Shown piece by piece: positions 11,410 through 22,718 of a stretch of 64,000 bases of DNA. The number at the start of each line of letters is the position of its first letter. Positions within the stretch are counted from its first letter, which is position 1. This stretch comes from Allium sativum (taxonomy: Eukaryota > Streptophyta > Magnoliopsida > Asparagales > Amaryllidaceae), in contig CM060912.1 of the NCBI GenBank assembly GCA_030737875.1, forward strand, positions 878,873,199 to 878,937,198, in the 5' to 3' direction. The position numbers and the translations under genes were made by a program. The notes under the pieces were generated by a model. It was not told the origin of the DNA. It saw nothing but the letters and a program-made list of their open reading frames with translations, and ran no database searches.

Positions 11410-12564
11410 ATGGGTAAGCCAGGTAGACCACCGAAGAAAACTACAAGCAAAAGTGCCGATAATGCCACTAACACGGAAAACACTCCGCCTACTAACCAGT
11501 TTGAAGTCGGTTAAAGTTCTAAAGAGGGAACCGTCGTAACTAGAAGGGAATTGGATGAAGTGGCAGCAGGACTGACAAGTCGAATCGATATAGCGAATGA
11601 AGCCATGATGAAGAAACTTGAAACCATGTTCGCTATGCAAGCCGCAACGGCTAAGATTACCATGAGTGCAGCCCATCTTAAATCTGCTAAAACCACTCAA
11701 ACGAAAGAAACTGGATCTTCTTCCTCAAGCCCGAATCGAGGAAATTCTTTCCAAGAGATTACAGATCCCAGTCATAAGGGAACAAAGCCTCCTACTCATA
11801 ATCACTCTGGAAAAGCAACTCCTCAACAAGTGTTTGGTTCCACCAAAGGGCCACTTTCCCATGCGGGAGGTCCAGGGCCCCGGAATCTAAACCACGGCCG
11901 TTTGCCCAGGCAAACATCCGGTAAAGAGGAAGGCGTCCGACCCGTGGGCCAACTCAATTAGGAGGAGCGTATATCCGGGATGATACGAAAGATCATGAAG
12001 GAGGACCACAAAAAGGTGGACGATGAAAAGGAATGGGGGTTTTCTCCCACAAAAACACTGCTTACGGAAAGAATTAAAATGGCGCCATATCCGAATAAAT
12101 TCAAACCTCCAGTTATGCAAGCTTATAATGGGACTGGCGATCCCAGCGTGTTCCTATTCAAGTATGATCAACACATGGATGGGGCACGTGCTACTGATGA
12201 GCTCAAATGTCTATACTTCCCTGCTTACTTGGAGGGGGTAGCTTCACTCTGGTTCACGAAGCTTCCACCAAAGTCCGTGGACGATTTTGCCACCTTGGCC
12301 AAGCTGTTTAGGCAACAATTTAGACTTCAAGCAACTAAGGTGTGTGATGTAATGGAGCTGAATGAATTGAAACAAGGGCCAGGGGAATCCATTAAAGCCT
12401 TCCTTTCTCGTTTTAATACAGCTGCGGCCGAAGTTGGAAATTATGAGCCACGTTTGGCCTTGATGGCTCTAAAAGGAGGTATAAATAAAAGGACCAAACT
12501 TGGGCGGTGGATCAAGAAAAAGAAGCCTACCACTCTCGAAGAGCTATTTGATAAGGCAGAATAA
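11410..12564 (+). pseudogene. Gag of element D, broken by stops
   Basis: One frame runs from ATG 11410 through two in-frame stops (TAA at 11512, TAG at 11959) to TAA at 12562. The segment 11980-12564 is a clear retrotransposon Gag core: FKPPVMQAYNGTGDPSVFLF near residue 45 of that segment, then a YLEGVASLWFTKLP stretch, FRQQF and LKQGPGESIKAFLSRFN. It would form the capsid of the virus-like particle. A variant zinc knuckle follows in the next open segment. The start ATG is chosen because it is the first in frame after the primer-binding site and begins a basic N-terminus (GKPGRPPKK). Confidence 0.85.
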
Positions 12565-12747
12565 TATATATGCGTGGATGAGGATCCGGCCTATACATTA
12601 GAAGTTCCATAAAATAATGAGCCGACGGAGAAAAAAGACGTAAACGTGCAAGGAGGATAGCAAAACGCTGGAGGAAATTAGAAAAGGGGGAATGAAGGGA
12701 AAGATGGTCGAAACAAAAAAAAGCTTCGTTTCTTCAAGAATTCTGAA

Positions 12748-13527
12748 ATGACTCCCCTTAATGATACCATAGAAAATATTTATATGGCGACCAAAGACAC
12801 GGAAGAACACCCAGAACCAGGGAAGTTAGGAGTCACCGATAATGCAATAAAGTCCGGCAGATTCTGTCGATTCAACAACCAACCGGGGCATAGCACAAAC
12901 GAGTGTAGACATTTGAAAAGCATAATTGAGGAGCTAATAAGGAAAAACAGGCTTCAGCAGTACACAAAGAACCCCCAGAATTCTCAGGGAGCTCAAGACC
13001 AAGGAGCCTCTACGGGACAGCCTAAACAGAATGAGAATGCTTCGGTTGCTGTTATACCAAGGATGATCATAAACACCATTTCAGGAGGCCCATACCCGGT
13101 TGGGAAAACCTGGGGGGACATGGTAAAGTATGCTCATGAGGTGAAGTACTTTTCAAAAAAAGGTGAACTCATGATCACAGATGAGGCAATATCAGCAAAA
13201 ATACCAAAAATCTCGCGAGACAACATCACATTTAAAGATGAAGATACAAACGGGACCACAACACCTACAGAGGACGCGATGGCGATAACCATTGGTTTGG
13301 GCCCAGCCATAGTTAGAAGGGTTTTGGTCGATAGTGGAGCATCTGTTAATGTCCTCTTCATTAGCGCATTCCATAGAATGAAGCTTTCCATGAACGACGT
13401 AAAAGCCTGCGAGAACAAGGTCCACGGATTCACAGGTCAAGTTGTTCAACCAATTGGCGTTATCAGTTTACTAGTGGAACTCGGAGAAGGGAGCAGAAAG
13501 CCGTACTGGAATAGGATTTCGTTATAA
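12748..13527 (+). pseudogene. Gag C-terminus (zinc-knuckle variant) and aspartic protease of element D
   Basis: This 259-residue open segment is in the same frame as gag but is separated from it by four in-frame stops between 12562 and 12690. Near residue 47 it has C-x-F-N-x4-GH-x3-EC, a Tat-style knuckle in which the usual His after Phe is Asn. The aspartic protease follows, with LVDSGASVNVLF at about 13325-13360 (catalytic Asp codon at 13330). At 13511-13527 the frame shifts: the continuation FVIIDELSAYNAF lies in the next frame from about 13516 to 13760. Protease would cut the polyprotein. Confidence 0.82.
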
Positions 13528-14059
13528 TTGATGAACTCTCCGCTTACAATGCCTTCCGAGGAAGACCTACTCTTGCAGCATTCAGAATAACTATGGCTCC
13601 GTGGTGCCTCACTATGAAATTCCCAACAGAGAATGGTATAGGCACAATTATAGGCGATCAACGAGCAGTAAGAGAATGTTATTTAGTTGAATTGGCAGAG
13701 GCAAGGAAGAAGGAATTGAAGAAGGATGTAGAGCCGTCGCTCCGCATCCAAAAACCCCTCTTATAGCAATTAAAGCAAGGCCCCCATACTGGAGAGCACA
13801 GTGGCGCTCGAAAAGCAATTGATCCAAGGAAAAACAGTATGGGGGAAAGTAGAGCAGCGCCGGCCGAAGATACTATCCCCGTTCCAGTATCCGATAAAGA
13901 TCCCAACTAGGTCCTGAGGATAGGATCTCAGCTAGGTATGAAACTGCAAAAGGAATTAGTCTTGTTTTTGAAAGCGAATCTAGATCTATTTGCCTGGACA
14001 CACTTGGATATGTGTGGGATCCCATCGAATGTAATTGTTCACAAATTGAATATAAATAA

Positions 14060-15360
14060 AAAAAATTGACTCCTGTGAAACAAAAGAGACGAATGCAAGG
14101 ATTAGAAAGATCTGTAGCTCTAAAAGAAGAAGTAGATAAATTACTCGAAAACAATTTCATATGAGAATCTATATATCTAGATTGGGTTTCTAACCCAGTC
14201 CTTGTCAAAAAGTCCAACGGAAAGTGGAGAGTGTGTATAGATTACTCAGACCTTAATAAAGCGTGCCCAAAAGACAGTTATCCCTTGCCCCGGATTGACC
14301 AACTCGTAGACGCAATAGCGGGACATGGGTTACTATCTTGTATGGACGCATATTTCGGATATAATCAAATTATGATGCACAAGCCGGACGAGGAGAACAC
14401 GAGTTTCATAACGGATATGGGGCTATACTGCTATAAAGTCATGCCGTTTGGACTGAAAAACGCAGGAGCGACTTACCAACGTCTCGTAAACTCCATGTTT
14501 AAATCTCAAATAGGGAATACAATGGAAGTGTATGTAGATGATATGCTAGTCAAATCAAAGAAGGCCGAAGATCATCTCGAGGATCTAGCTGAGATGTTTC
14601 ACATACTCAGAAAATACGGGATGAAACTAAACCCAGTAAAGTGTTCATTCGGGGTCTCTTCGGAGAAATTTCTCGGGTTTATCGTCAATGCTAGGGGAAT
14701 CGAAGCGAATCCCTCTCAAATTGCGGTTTTAAGGGAAATGCGAGCTCCAAGGACAAAAAAGGAACTCCAAAGCCTAAATGGAAAGGTGGCAGCATTAAAC
14801 CGGTTCGTATCCGAAGCAACTGATCAGAGTATTCCGCTTTTTGATGCCTTGAAAAAAGGAAGAAAGGACTTCCAATGGACCTCAGAGTGCCAGGAGGCCT
14901 TCAAGGAATTGGTTAGACATATGGAATCACCGCCAATGTTGTCGAAACCTAAAGATGGGGAAGAACTATTTTTGTATCTAGCGGTTTCGTCACATGCCTT
15001 GAGTGTTGCCCTAATCCGAGAAGAAGCAGGGGTGCAATTGTCGGTATACTACATCAGTAAGAGATTTGCCGGGGCTGAACTAAATTACCCTAAGCTAGAG
15101 AACCTCACATATTGCCTCCTCGTTGCCTCAAAAAAGTTGAGACCGTATTTCCAATCTCACCCTATCAAAGTTCTCACCGATCAACCATTAAGGCAAATTC
15201 TCTTTCGCCCAGAAACTTCAGTAAGGTTACTAAAGTGGAACATTGAGCTAAGTCAGTATGACATCACTTATCATCCTCGAAGAGCCATTAATGGACAAGC
15301 CATAGCAGATTTTATTGCTGAGTTTACAGAAGAGGAGAAGAGGTCGAAGAACCAGCAGAA
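14060..15360 (+). pseudogene. Reverse transcriptase and first RNase H of element D
   Basis: The clean open part is 14231-15433. The domain's own start lies upstream (KRRMQGLERSVALKEEVD, from about 14080), with a TGA at about 14162. Motifs in order: IDYSDLNKACPKDSYPLPRID, MPFGLKNAGATYQRLV, the catalytic box YVDDML with its codons at 14531-14548, KCSFGV, and FLGFIV. The connection and RT-type RNase H follow (about 14960-15340). The valine at 14231 (GTG) is inside the domain, not a start. The enzyme would copy genomic RNA into cDNA. Near 15355 the frame shifts to the second RNase H. Confidence 0.9.
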
Positions 15361-15830
15361 ACGGAGGCTAGTTGGAAACTATACTTTGATGGGTCTAGAA
15401 ACGACTATTGCTCAGGGGTCGGAATTGTCTTAGAAACCCCAGAAGGTCACTCGTTATGCTATGCCTTGAGATTGGAATTTCCGTCAACTAATAATGAGGC
15501 CGAATATGAAGCATTAATAACAGGGTTAAAGTTGGCAAAAGAGCTAAAACTGAAAACCTTGCAGATTCTCAGTGATTCTCAAGTGGTGGTGAGTCAAGTG
15601 CGCAAAGAGTTCCAAACCAAAACTGGGAACCTTCCTTCTTATCCAATTAAAGCTATGGAACTTCTAAACAATCTCGATCATTATGTTATATCTCGCATCC
15701 CTAGAAAACAAAATTCAAAAGCGGATTCTCTTGCCAAGTATGCTAGTTCATCAGACACTCAACTGCTGGGTTTGATTCCCGTCGAAGTCCTTTCTACCCA
15801 ACCATTGAGGAAGCGAGTATTGATTGGATA
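15361..15830 (+). pseudogene. Second (archaeal-type) RNase H of element D
   Basis: A frame shift near 15355 leads into WKLYFDGSRND, GVGIVLETPEGH and FPSTNNEAEYEALITGL (about 15480-15525), then LQILSDSQVVVSQV and RKQNSKADSLAKYAS. These are the D-E-D-type motifs of the extra RNase H that Tat-lineage elements carry downstream of the first. The frame ends at TAA 15829-15831, and integrase continues in another frame, so a second frameshift lies near 15805. The presence of this domain is the strongest single argument for the lineage. Confidence 0.85.
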
Positions 15831-17078
15831 ATGGAGACCGCTGAAGAACCTGCGTCATGGATGACTCCAATCAAGGAGTATATCCTTAATGTGACACTTC
15901 CTGAGGACCGAAAAAAGAAAAGGAAGATATTGCGCAAAGCTCCTCTGTACCTCGTTCAAGATGGGAGGCTTTACCGACGAGGATTTTCCATGCTATTGTT
16001 GCGAGGTGTAACCAAAGAGGAATCTAAAGCAATTTTGGCAGAGTTGCATGAGGGAGAATGCGGAGGGCACACCGGTGGTCAAACGTTAGCCAAGAAGATT
16101 CTACGATACGACTATTTCTGGCCTGATGTAAATCTAGATGCCATGACCTATGTAAAGAAGTGTGACAGGTGCCATAGATTCGCTAAGATTCCAAGAGAAC
16201 CTCCCACGGAGCTAACCCAAATGGTCAGTCCATGGCCATTTACGGTCTGGGGTATAGATTTAATTGGGATATTACCCACTGCGAAATCGAATATGAAATA
16301 CGCTATAGTAGCTGTCGACTACTTTACCAAATGGGCTGAAGCAGAACCTTTGGCTACAATCACATCAAAGAAAGTGATCAATTTTGTTTTAAAAAACATC
16401 ATTTGTAGGTTTGGAGTGCCACAGAAGATTATTACCAATAACGGAACCCAGTTTGAAAGCAACGAATTCCTAGACTTTTGCGCTAAATATAAAATCAAAA
16501 AGAGTTTTGCAGCTGTGGCCCATCCGCAAGCAAACGGGCAAGTGGAAGTCACCAACAAATTACTAAAATCAACCATCAAAAAGCGTCTTGAAAAAGCCAA
16601 AGGCAACTGGGTTGACCAACTTCCCTTGGCACTATGGGCATACCGGACAACACATAAAACTGCCACGGGGCACACGCCATTCTCACTTGCGTTCGGGTCA
16701 GAAGCTATGATCCCAGTGGAACTGGAAGTACCCACTCACCGTAGAATCCACTTTAACCAGAAGGAGAATGAAAAGCTGCAACTTGAGGCACTTGATTTGC
16801 TTGAGGAAAAGCAAAAAGAAACAGAGCTTAGGATAACGGCCCATCAACGGAAAATAGCCAGGCACTTCAATACAAAAGTCAAGCAAAGAACTTTTCAAGT
16901 GGGAGACCTCGTCCTGAAGAAAATTATGGCAGGAACCGGGGTATTCGGACCCAGTTGGGAGGGGCCATACATGATAAGCCAGAAATTGGCAGATGGCACC
17001 TTTGAGCTAAAAACGACAGACGGAATCGCACTCCCTCGAGCATGGAATAACATTCACCTTCGTCGTTATTTTGTTTAA
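15831..17078 (+). CDS. Integrase of element D, catalytic residue changed
   Basis: This 415-residue open frame is intact. The zinc-binding HHCC module is H73, H80, C111 and C114. The catalytic core has D143 (GIDLIG) and E239 (NGQVEV), but the second aspartate is Asn203 (ITNNGTQF, where the family has a D at this place); the 35-residue spacing to Glu239 is normal. The C-terminal part has the GPSWEGPY-type motif and ends HLRRYFV. The first Met is inside the polyprotein, since EASIDWI precedes it in frame. An Asn here is expected to abolish strand transfer, so even with restored frames this copy would not insert itself. Confidence 0.9.
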   Translation: METAEEPASWMTPIKEYILNVTLPEDRKKKRKILRKAPLYLVQDGRLYRRGFSMLLLRGVTKEESKAILAELHEGECGGHTGGQTLAKKILRYDYFWPDVNLDAMTYVKKCDRCHRFAKIPREPPTELTQMVSPWPFTVWGIDLIGILPTAKSNMKYAIVAVDYFTKWAEAEPLATITSKKVINFVLKNIICRFGVPQKIITNNGTQFESNEFLDFCAKYKIKKSFAAVAHPQANGQVEVTNKLLKSTIKKRLEKAKGNWVDQLPLALWAYRTTHKTATGHTPFSLAFGSEAMIPVELEVPTHRRIHFNQKENEKLQLEALDLLEEKQKETELRITAHQRKIARHFNTKVKQRTFQVGDLVLKKIMAGTGVFGPSWEGPYMISQKLADGTFELKTTDGIALPRAWNNIHLRRYFV

Positions 17079-17384
17079 AAATTTCTTTCACATATTACGC
17101 ATTATACATACATCATGAATTGAAATATATCATGCATTGTGAATGTCATGTAAAGTTTGCACAAGTTAATGAAAGAAACTACTTTACCTATCTAAAGTCG
17201 CACATTTGCAGGTTTTTGATTTCAGGCTGCTAACATCGATTTTAATTACAGGCCTTTTAAGTAGGCAAAAGCACATTTAAAACCAAATGGAGCCTGGTGA
17301 GTGCCACAGCACATCCCGACAGGGAGAGCTCAAGCGCCCGTTGCTTAATACTCAAACATCCTTACATTTTTGCTACGGACGGTG
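17079..17384. other. Non-coding spacer after integrase in element D
   Basis: AT-rich 3' untranslated part of the sense transcript with no recognised element. Confidence 0.5.
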
Positions 17385-18110
17385 TGAAGTACAAACACCA
17401 GGGCTTTTTAACCAAAGACCTCCCCGAGGGGCACCTGGTTCATCACCGATGCCATTAATACATGGTTGGATAGTGATACAAACACCGGGGCTTTTTAACC
17501 AAAGACCTCCCCGAGGGGCACCTGGTTCATCACCAATGCCATTAATACATGGCTGGATAGTGATACAAACACCGGGCTTTTTAACCAAAGACCTCCCCGA
17601 GGGGCACCTGGTTCATCACTGATGCCATTAATACATGGCTGGATAGTGATACAAACACTGGACTTTTTAACCAAAGACCTCCCTGAGGGGCACCTGGTTC
17701 ATCACCGATGCCATTAATACATGGCTGGATAGTGATACAAACACCAGGCTTTTAAACCAAAGACCTCCCCGAGGGGCACTTGGTTCATCACCAATGCCAT
17801 TAATACATGGCTGGATAGTAATACAAACATTGGGCCTTTTAACGAATGACCTCCCCGAGGGTCACCTGGTTCATCACCGATGCCATTAATACATGGCTGG
17901 ATAGTGATACAAACACCGGGCTTTTTAACCAAAGACCTCCCTGAGGGGCACTTGGTTCATCACCGATGCCATTAATACATGGCTAGATAGTGATACAAAC
18001 ACCGGGCTTTTAAACCAAAGACCTCCTCGAGGGGCACCCGGTTGATCTCCAGCGCTATTAGTGCATGGCCGAATAGTGATATAAACACAGGGTTTTAAGA
18101 GACCTCTTCG
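17385..18110. repeat. 86-bp tandem repeat array, 8 copies, in element D
   Basis: The word ACCAAAGACC (or a variant) starts at 17411, 17498, 17584, 17670, 17756, 17842, 17928 and 18014, giving periods of 87, 86, 86, 86, 86, 86 and 86. Each unit carries CCTC-loop-GAGG (loops CCC, CCT, CTC), a CACCTGGTTCATCAC stretch and a CCATTAATACATGG stretch. The open frames seen through it on both strands are a by-product of the period and are not genes. Confidence 0.95.
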
Positions 18111-18350
18111 GAGGCATCCGCTCAGATGTTGGATCTTCCAAATCCAGCTATTGATTCTGGGTCTTCCAAACACGGTTACTGACGGACCCAAAGACCTCTT
18201 CGGAGGCATCCGACAAATTCAACAAGCATTTGAATTATTCAGGATCAACGAACAACGGATCAAAGATCCTTTCGGGGGCATCGGATCATAAGCCGAATCT
18301 TCCAAATTCGGTTAGTGACGGAACCAAAGACTTTCCTCGAAGTCATCTGA
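18100..18350. repeat. Degenerate continuation of the repeat array with TTCG loops
   Basis: Diverged units contain GACCTCTTCGGAGGCATCCG at 18101 and 18193, where CCTC-TTCG-GAGG can form a C(UUCG)G tetraloop hairpin. At 18329 GACTT-TCCTCG-AAGTC keeps a stem with changed bases. Confidence 0.7.
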
Positions 18351-19085
18351 TAAATTCTACAAGTAACTGGCCCGCCCAGTTGCCAGGAATAACAGACTTC
18401 TTTATTTAACTATAAATATCATGCCTAATTTTCAAAATATTGAAACCAATTGTGGTATGTGGGCATTACCATCACATTAATGAAATCTAATGATGCTCTC
18501 TTAAACATACTACAATCCAGGTCACAATTTCATGAAAACCCGGCATTAGATCATTCCAATCAACAAAACTGGATTTTTTGGAATAACTAAGATGAAATTA
18601 AAGATCCTAATAAAGTGGTTATCCATGTGAAAGGGTTTTGGGCGTCGTCTTAGTCGAGATCAGGAAAATCCAATAAAGTTGGTTGGATTAACTCAGCATG
18701 TCATAACAAACAATTTGTGATGCAAAATCTGTATTGCAAATATAAAACAGGTATGAAATATAGAATAAAGAGGCAAAGCGAGACTAAAAGCGAAATTTAA
18801 AGCATGGAAAGCGGGACATAATTTCCTAACAGAAAAAGCATAATTATATCATAAAGTCACAAGTTAAAGTGCAAAATATTAGACAACAGAGTACATAAAT
18901 ACGACAAGTACAAAAGTAATAAGCGGGGACCGGCGCCCGCATATACAACCAGCCTGAATACAGCTTATAAAAGAAAGTAATTAGCAACCATATTAAGCTA
19001 CCACTAAGCATGATCATTTCTTCTTGTCGCTTGATCTCAAAGTTGGCTTGTTAGGTAAAGGTGGAGGGGTCTCTTCCACATTACT
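18351..19085. other. Non-coding spacer in element D
   Basis: AT-rich sequence between the repeat array and the end of the antisense gene. No feature recognised. Confidence 0.5.
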
Positions 19086-22000
19086 CTAATTCTCTTGGGA
19101 AGATAAAGTGATAGCCTCCATACCCTTCTTCTTCTTCTTCTTCTTAGATGATGAGGATTTGGCAGGCTTTTTCCCTTTAACCTTGGCGGTATCTTGGGGG
19201 CTTCCACCTGCTTCGATGCCCTCAAGGTCATCATTAAGGTTGTAGTCAACAACATCTAAATCCAAGAAGGCAACGATTTTGGTATTTTGAGACCCGGGAG
19301 ATGTAATAAGCAAAGGTGCATTACTAGGAGGAGGGGGAGTAATGACTGAAGTAAGAGGGAAAGTTGTCAGTGGTGAGTCAGTCCTAGTAGCTCCTGTTGT
19401 CGTTGCATTGCCTATGGTAGGAGAAGACAGGGGTGAAATTAAATTCAAAGTATGGAAACATCGAGCATAATAAGCAAGGGACCCAGGCGAATCGAAAATG
19501 GACTCTAAGCACGACAGGGTATAGTTGGTTTCAATTTTACCTGTATCTAGAAGATTTTCCGGGGGATCCCTGTGCTCAATTCTCCAATGATCAGGATTGT
19601 CATCATCAGCCTCATCGTCTTCACCGTGCTCTTCAACAATAATCCCTGTATTGATATTCCCCTTAGTAATAGCATCTTTCTCTTTAGAAGCATCAACAAG
19701 GGTAGTTAATGTTTGTGAACTGGAAGCTTCAAGGATCGAGGCACCAGTAGGAGGGTCGACATCAGGCTGGGTTTGAACTTGCTCGCCGGAAGTACCGGTC
19801 CTCTCGTCTATTAGTTGTGCCTTTCCTTCTGCCAAAGCCTCTCTGGACCTGTCATCTAAGAGTTTGTCAATGAGTTCGTCCTCGCTACAATCATCACTAT
19901 TAATCTCAAGCACTCGCTCCCAAACAAGTGCCAAAGTACGCGCAAAACTATCCCCTAAGTAATGCAAACTCCCACGGCTCATGACACTGTATACATAGAA
20001 GCGGAACATGTCATCATCAGCTTCATCCATAGCCTGTTTGTGAGTTTCTTCTGCATTTATCTTGTCCTTCTCAAGAGACTCGACCCTGGCCATCAATGTC
20101 TGGTTAGAAGCCTTCAGAGATTTTACCTCCTTACGAAGATTGGCGGCATCTTCCCGATATTGTTTGGATAAATGCTTCTCTACAGCTAATATGGCATCAA
20201 CATTACGCTTGGCAGTTATGGCATCTTTTTCTTTTTGCTTGGAAGCATCTAGTTCTTCCCGGAGCTTCTTGATCTCGTTATCTAATGCTTCTAACTCTGC
20301 GACTCTTTTATTGAGAATCGCGATAGTAGCATCACAATCATCCAAAACTTTTTCCTATTTAACTTTATCATTCTCCAACTCGGCAATTTTTGTGAGATGG
20401 GAATCATGGCGCTTTTGGAGGTCATCACCAAGTTTCTCCCATCCGCGCAGCTTTTTGTAAAAAATATCTCTTACGATGTTCCATTTTGTTTCGAGTTGAC
20501 TCTTAGCAGTACAAACTGGGTGTGTGTTTGGCTTATAACCGCTTCCACCTATTTAAGAAAATCATCGGCGTCAGTTATACCTACTCCACGATCAAAGTAA
20601 AGCCCTTTCAAATTCCAACCTGGGAGCTTTTCGGAAAAAGAGATATTCGTTGAACCAGGAGTATGGCAAGGTTTATTAATAATCGAATGGATCTCGGCTG
20701 AGGTACCGGGAGGGCCAGACGATGAAGGAAGTCGGGGCTTAATAGGCAGGATTTCTACTCGGGAGTACTTATAAGAGCCATCCCTTCCTCATTTCCTCCC
20801 TCGCTCCCCTTCATCGGGAGTGTCTTCTCTTAGCCAACTGCATCTTCTAGCCTCTTCCTCTTCTTCCTCACGTATCTTCTTCCTCTGTTCCTCAGTCAGG
20901 ACAGATTATGATGCATGTAAGGACTGAGAAGAGGGTTTTAAGGGTGGAGGAGGATGGAGCTGCTGGCGGTGATGCGATGGTTGCTGGGACTTGAATTGTA
21001 ATAAGTGCTTCGGATCGATAACTTTGCTCCTTTTACTGAAATCTGATTTGATTCCTGACGAGCGTCTCCCGTGCATGTCTAAACATAAAATGAGATATGG
21101 ATGAGTTTTCGGCACTAAAAACTACAAAGTATCTAAAAATGCTAAGGCAAGATACAAAGACAGAAAATAAACTAGAATGCAAGAGATGTATTTTCTTTAG
21201 AAGACTCTGTTATTGACAGACCGGTTCTTTCCCCTGGGTCTAAGGGAATTCCTAAAGATTTAAGATGCCTTCCTGACTCAGTTGTGGCTGCATCCCTAAG
21301 TCCAGTTTCTATGGTTTGAGGGTTGAGAGGCTGAGTAACCGCACCATCCTGACTAAGATATTTAGCGGAGTTGAGATCACTCAAATTGTTAAATGTACCT
21401 GCAGAGTCTTCTTAGTTGCATTTTCAGTAAGGGAATCTCCAGTTATAGTCCTGATATTTGGGTCGGTTTCTAATGCAATTACATCTTCCCCATCACATTC
21501 AATTCCACGCTTGGATTCAGAAGGATTCACTTCCCTATTGTCTTTCTCAACCTATTCGGAATCTGATTCTGACTTAGAATGCGGGGAAGTGTTCTCTTTT
21601 TCAGCTAATTCGGCCGATGTTGTAGGATCCTCGCCCCTACAACAATTAGAATCTTTATCCTTGCTCAAAGTCATTGACAAGGGCAATGTTCCTTCACTAA
21701 TAGGCCCTGAACATCTTTTCAAGGAAGGGTCAATGGTAGGGTTTTGATCGGCTTGAGTTACATTCCTGTCGTCAGGATTTCCAATGTCCGACTCTGCAAG
21801 GTTGGGTTTAGGAGTGGAAGGTCCAGCCTTACATAAGAATTTCCTCAAGGGATGAAGTGGTTCATATTGGCGAAGAATGTTTTCCGTAATTAAAAGTTTT
21901 CTACTTCTCTTCGTCTCGTCAATAGCTTTCAATGTTTCGTATGTGGCCTTAAGAGAAGAGGATGCCTTGCTATCCTTAATCGGGGCAGGAATTACTATGT

Positions 22001-22718
22001 TCCAAAAGAAATAATGTAAGAACGTATAGCTTAAAGGAAAATAAAGTCAAAGCCAATCAATAAATTGTGTATACCTCTGTCTGTCCACTGCCCTCGAAAT
22101 GGTTTAGGGCATCTAACAAAGAAGAATTGACTTAAAAATCCTGAAACAATGTCTGGTAATTCGAGAACAAGTTCCGATTCCTGGCACCTTCGACATGCAT
22201 AATAGAGGGGGTGTCCTTCCTACTCTTAAAAGAACACAGGTAACGAAGCTCTTGAAAAGTAGGTTCTTGCCTTCTTGTATCCATGAAAAGAACACAGAGG
22301 CCCAGTAAAACAGTATAACCATTAGGATGGAGTTGGAAAGGAGCAATGGCTAAACGGTTTAAAGTTCGCCCTAAAAAGGATTAAATAGGGGAATGGTACC
22401 AGCTGCTAGCATTTGTTTGTTTACAGCAACATATCCAACAGGAGGGTCGTCAGCAAAAACGCCTTCTTTTGGTAATATTGCGTCTGTAAGAGGAATCCCG
22501 TATTGACCACACAATAGTTCATATTGATCCTGAGTTAGTGTGGTAGACTGTCTCTCTTGATCCCTAGCTTTGACTGGGTGAAGTTCCAAAGGAAGGGAGG
22601 CGGAAGCTTGGCTAGAAGTAATGGTAGTATTAGTTTCGGAAACCGTATTTAAAGAGAGATCGGTTTTAGCCAAAGGAGTCTCTTCATTTTGAGGAAGAAC
22701 ATGCTTTTTGGTAGTCAT
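19086..22718 (-). pseudogene. Antisense gene of element D (Tat-type, transposase_28-like), spliced, decayed
   Basis: A gene runs against the element. It starts at ATG 22718 (MTTKKHVLPQ). Its N-terminal part reaches 22371, and after frame changes it shows APFQLHPNGYTVLL (about 22320), QELRYL and then FLSQFFFVRCPKPF (about 22100), the pattern of the family Pfam calls putative gypsy-type transposon (Transposase_28). An intron at 21995-22074 separates this from IPAPIKDSKASSS. A Ser/Glu-rich middle part follows (21932-21172), then a Glu-rich segment (about 20860), a coiled coil (about 20460-20000) and a tail with a KSSSSKKKKKKKG basic patch. The longest open piece is 19086-20345. In-frame stops lie near 20357, 20468, 20555, 20789 and 20905. 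Function unknown; antisense genes of this sort are known in the Tat lineage. Confidence 0.75.
21995..22074 (-). other. Intron in the antisense gene
   Basis: On the minus strand an exon ending GGACAGACAGAG is followed by GTATAC at 22074 and the intron ends ...GGAACATAG at 21995. Unspliced, the frame stops soon after the donor. Spliced, it runs from CPKPFRGQWTDR directly into VIPAPIKDSKASSS. The 80-bp length and AT-rich content are normal for a plant intron. Confidence 0.7.

Noticed and set aside
16319..16735. 138-residue minus-strand frame inside integrase
   Set aside because: Shadow of the integrase coding strand, unlike the antisense gene, which has its own motifs and lies beyond pol.
17287..18209. 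Open frames on both strands across the 86-bp array
   Set aside because: By-product of the repeat period. The peptide is the same unit repeated, and integrase ends before it.
22113..22346. 77-residue minus frame in the antisense gene
   Set aside because: Wrong frame: the family-like motifs (APFQLHPNGY, FFFVRCPKPF) are in the other two minus frames.
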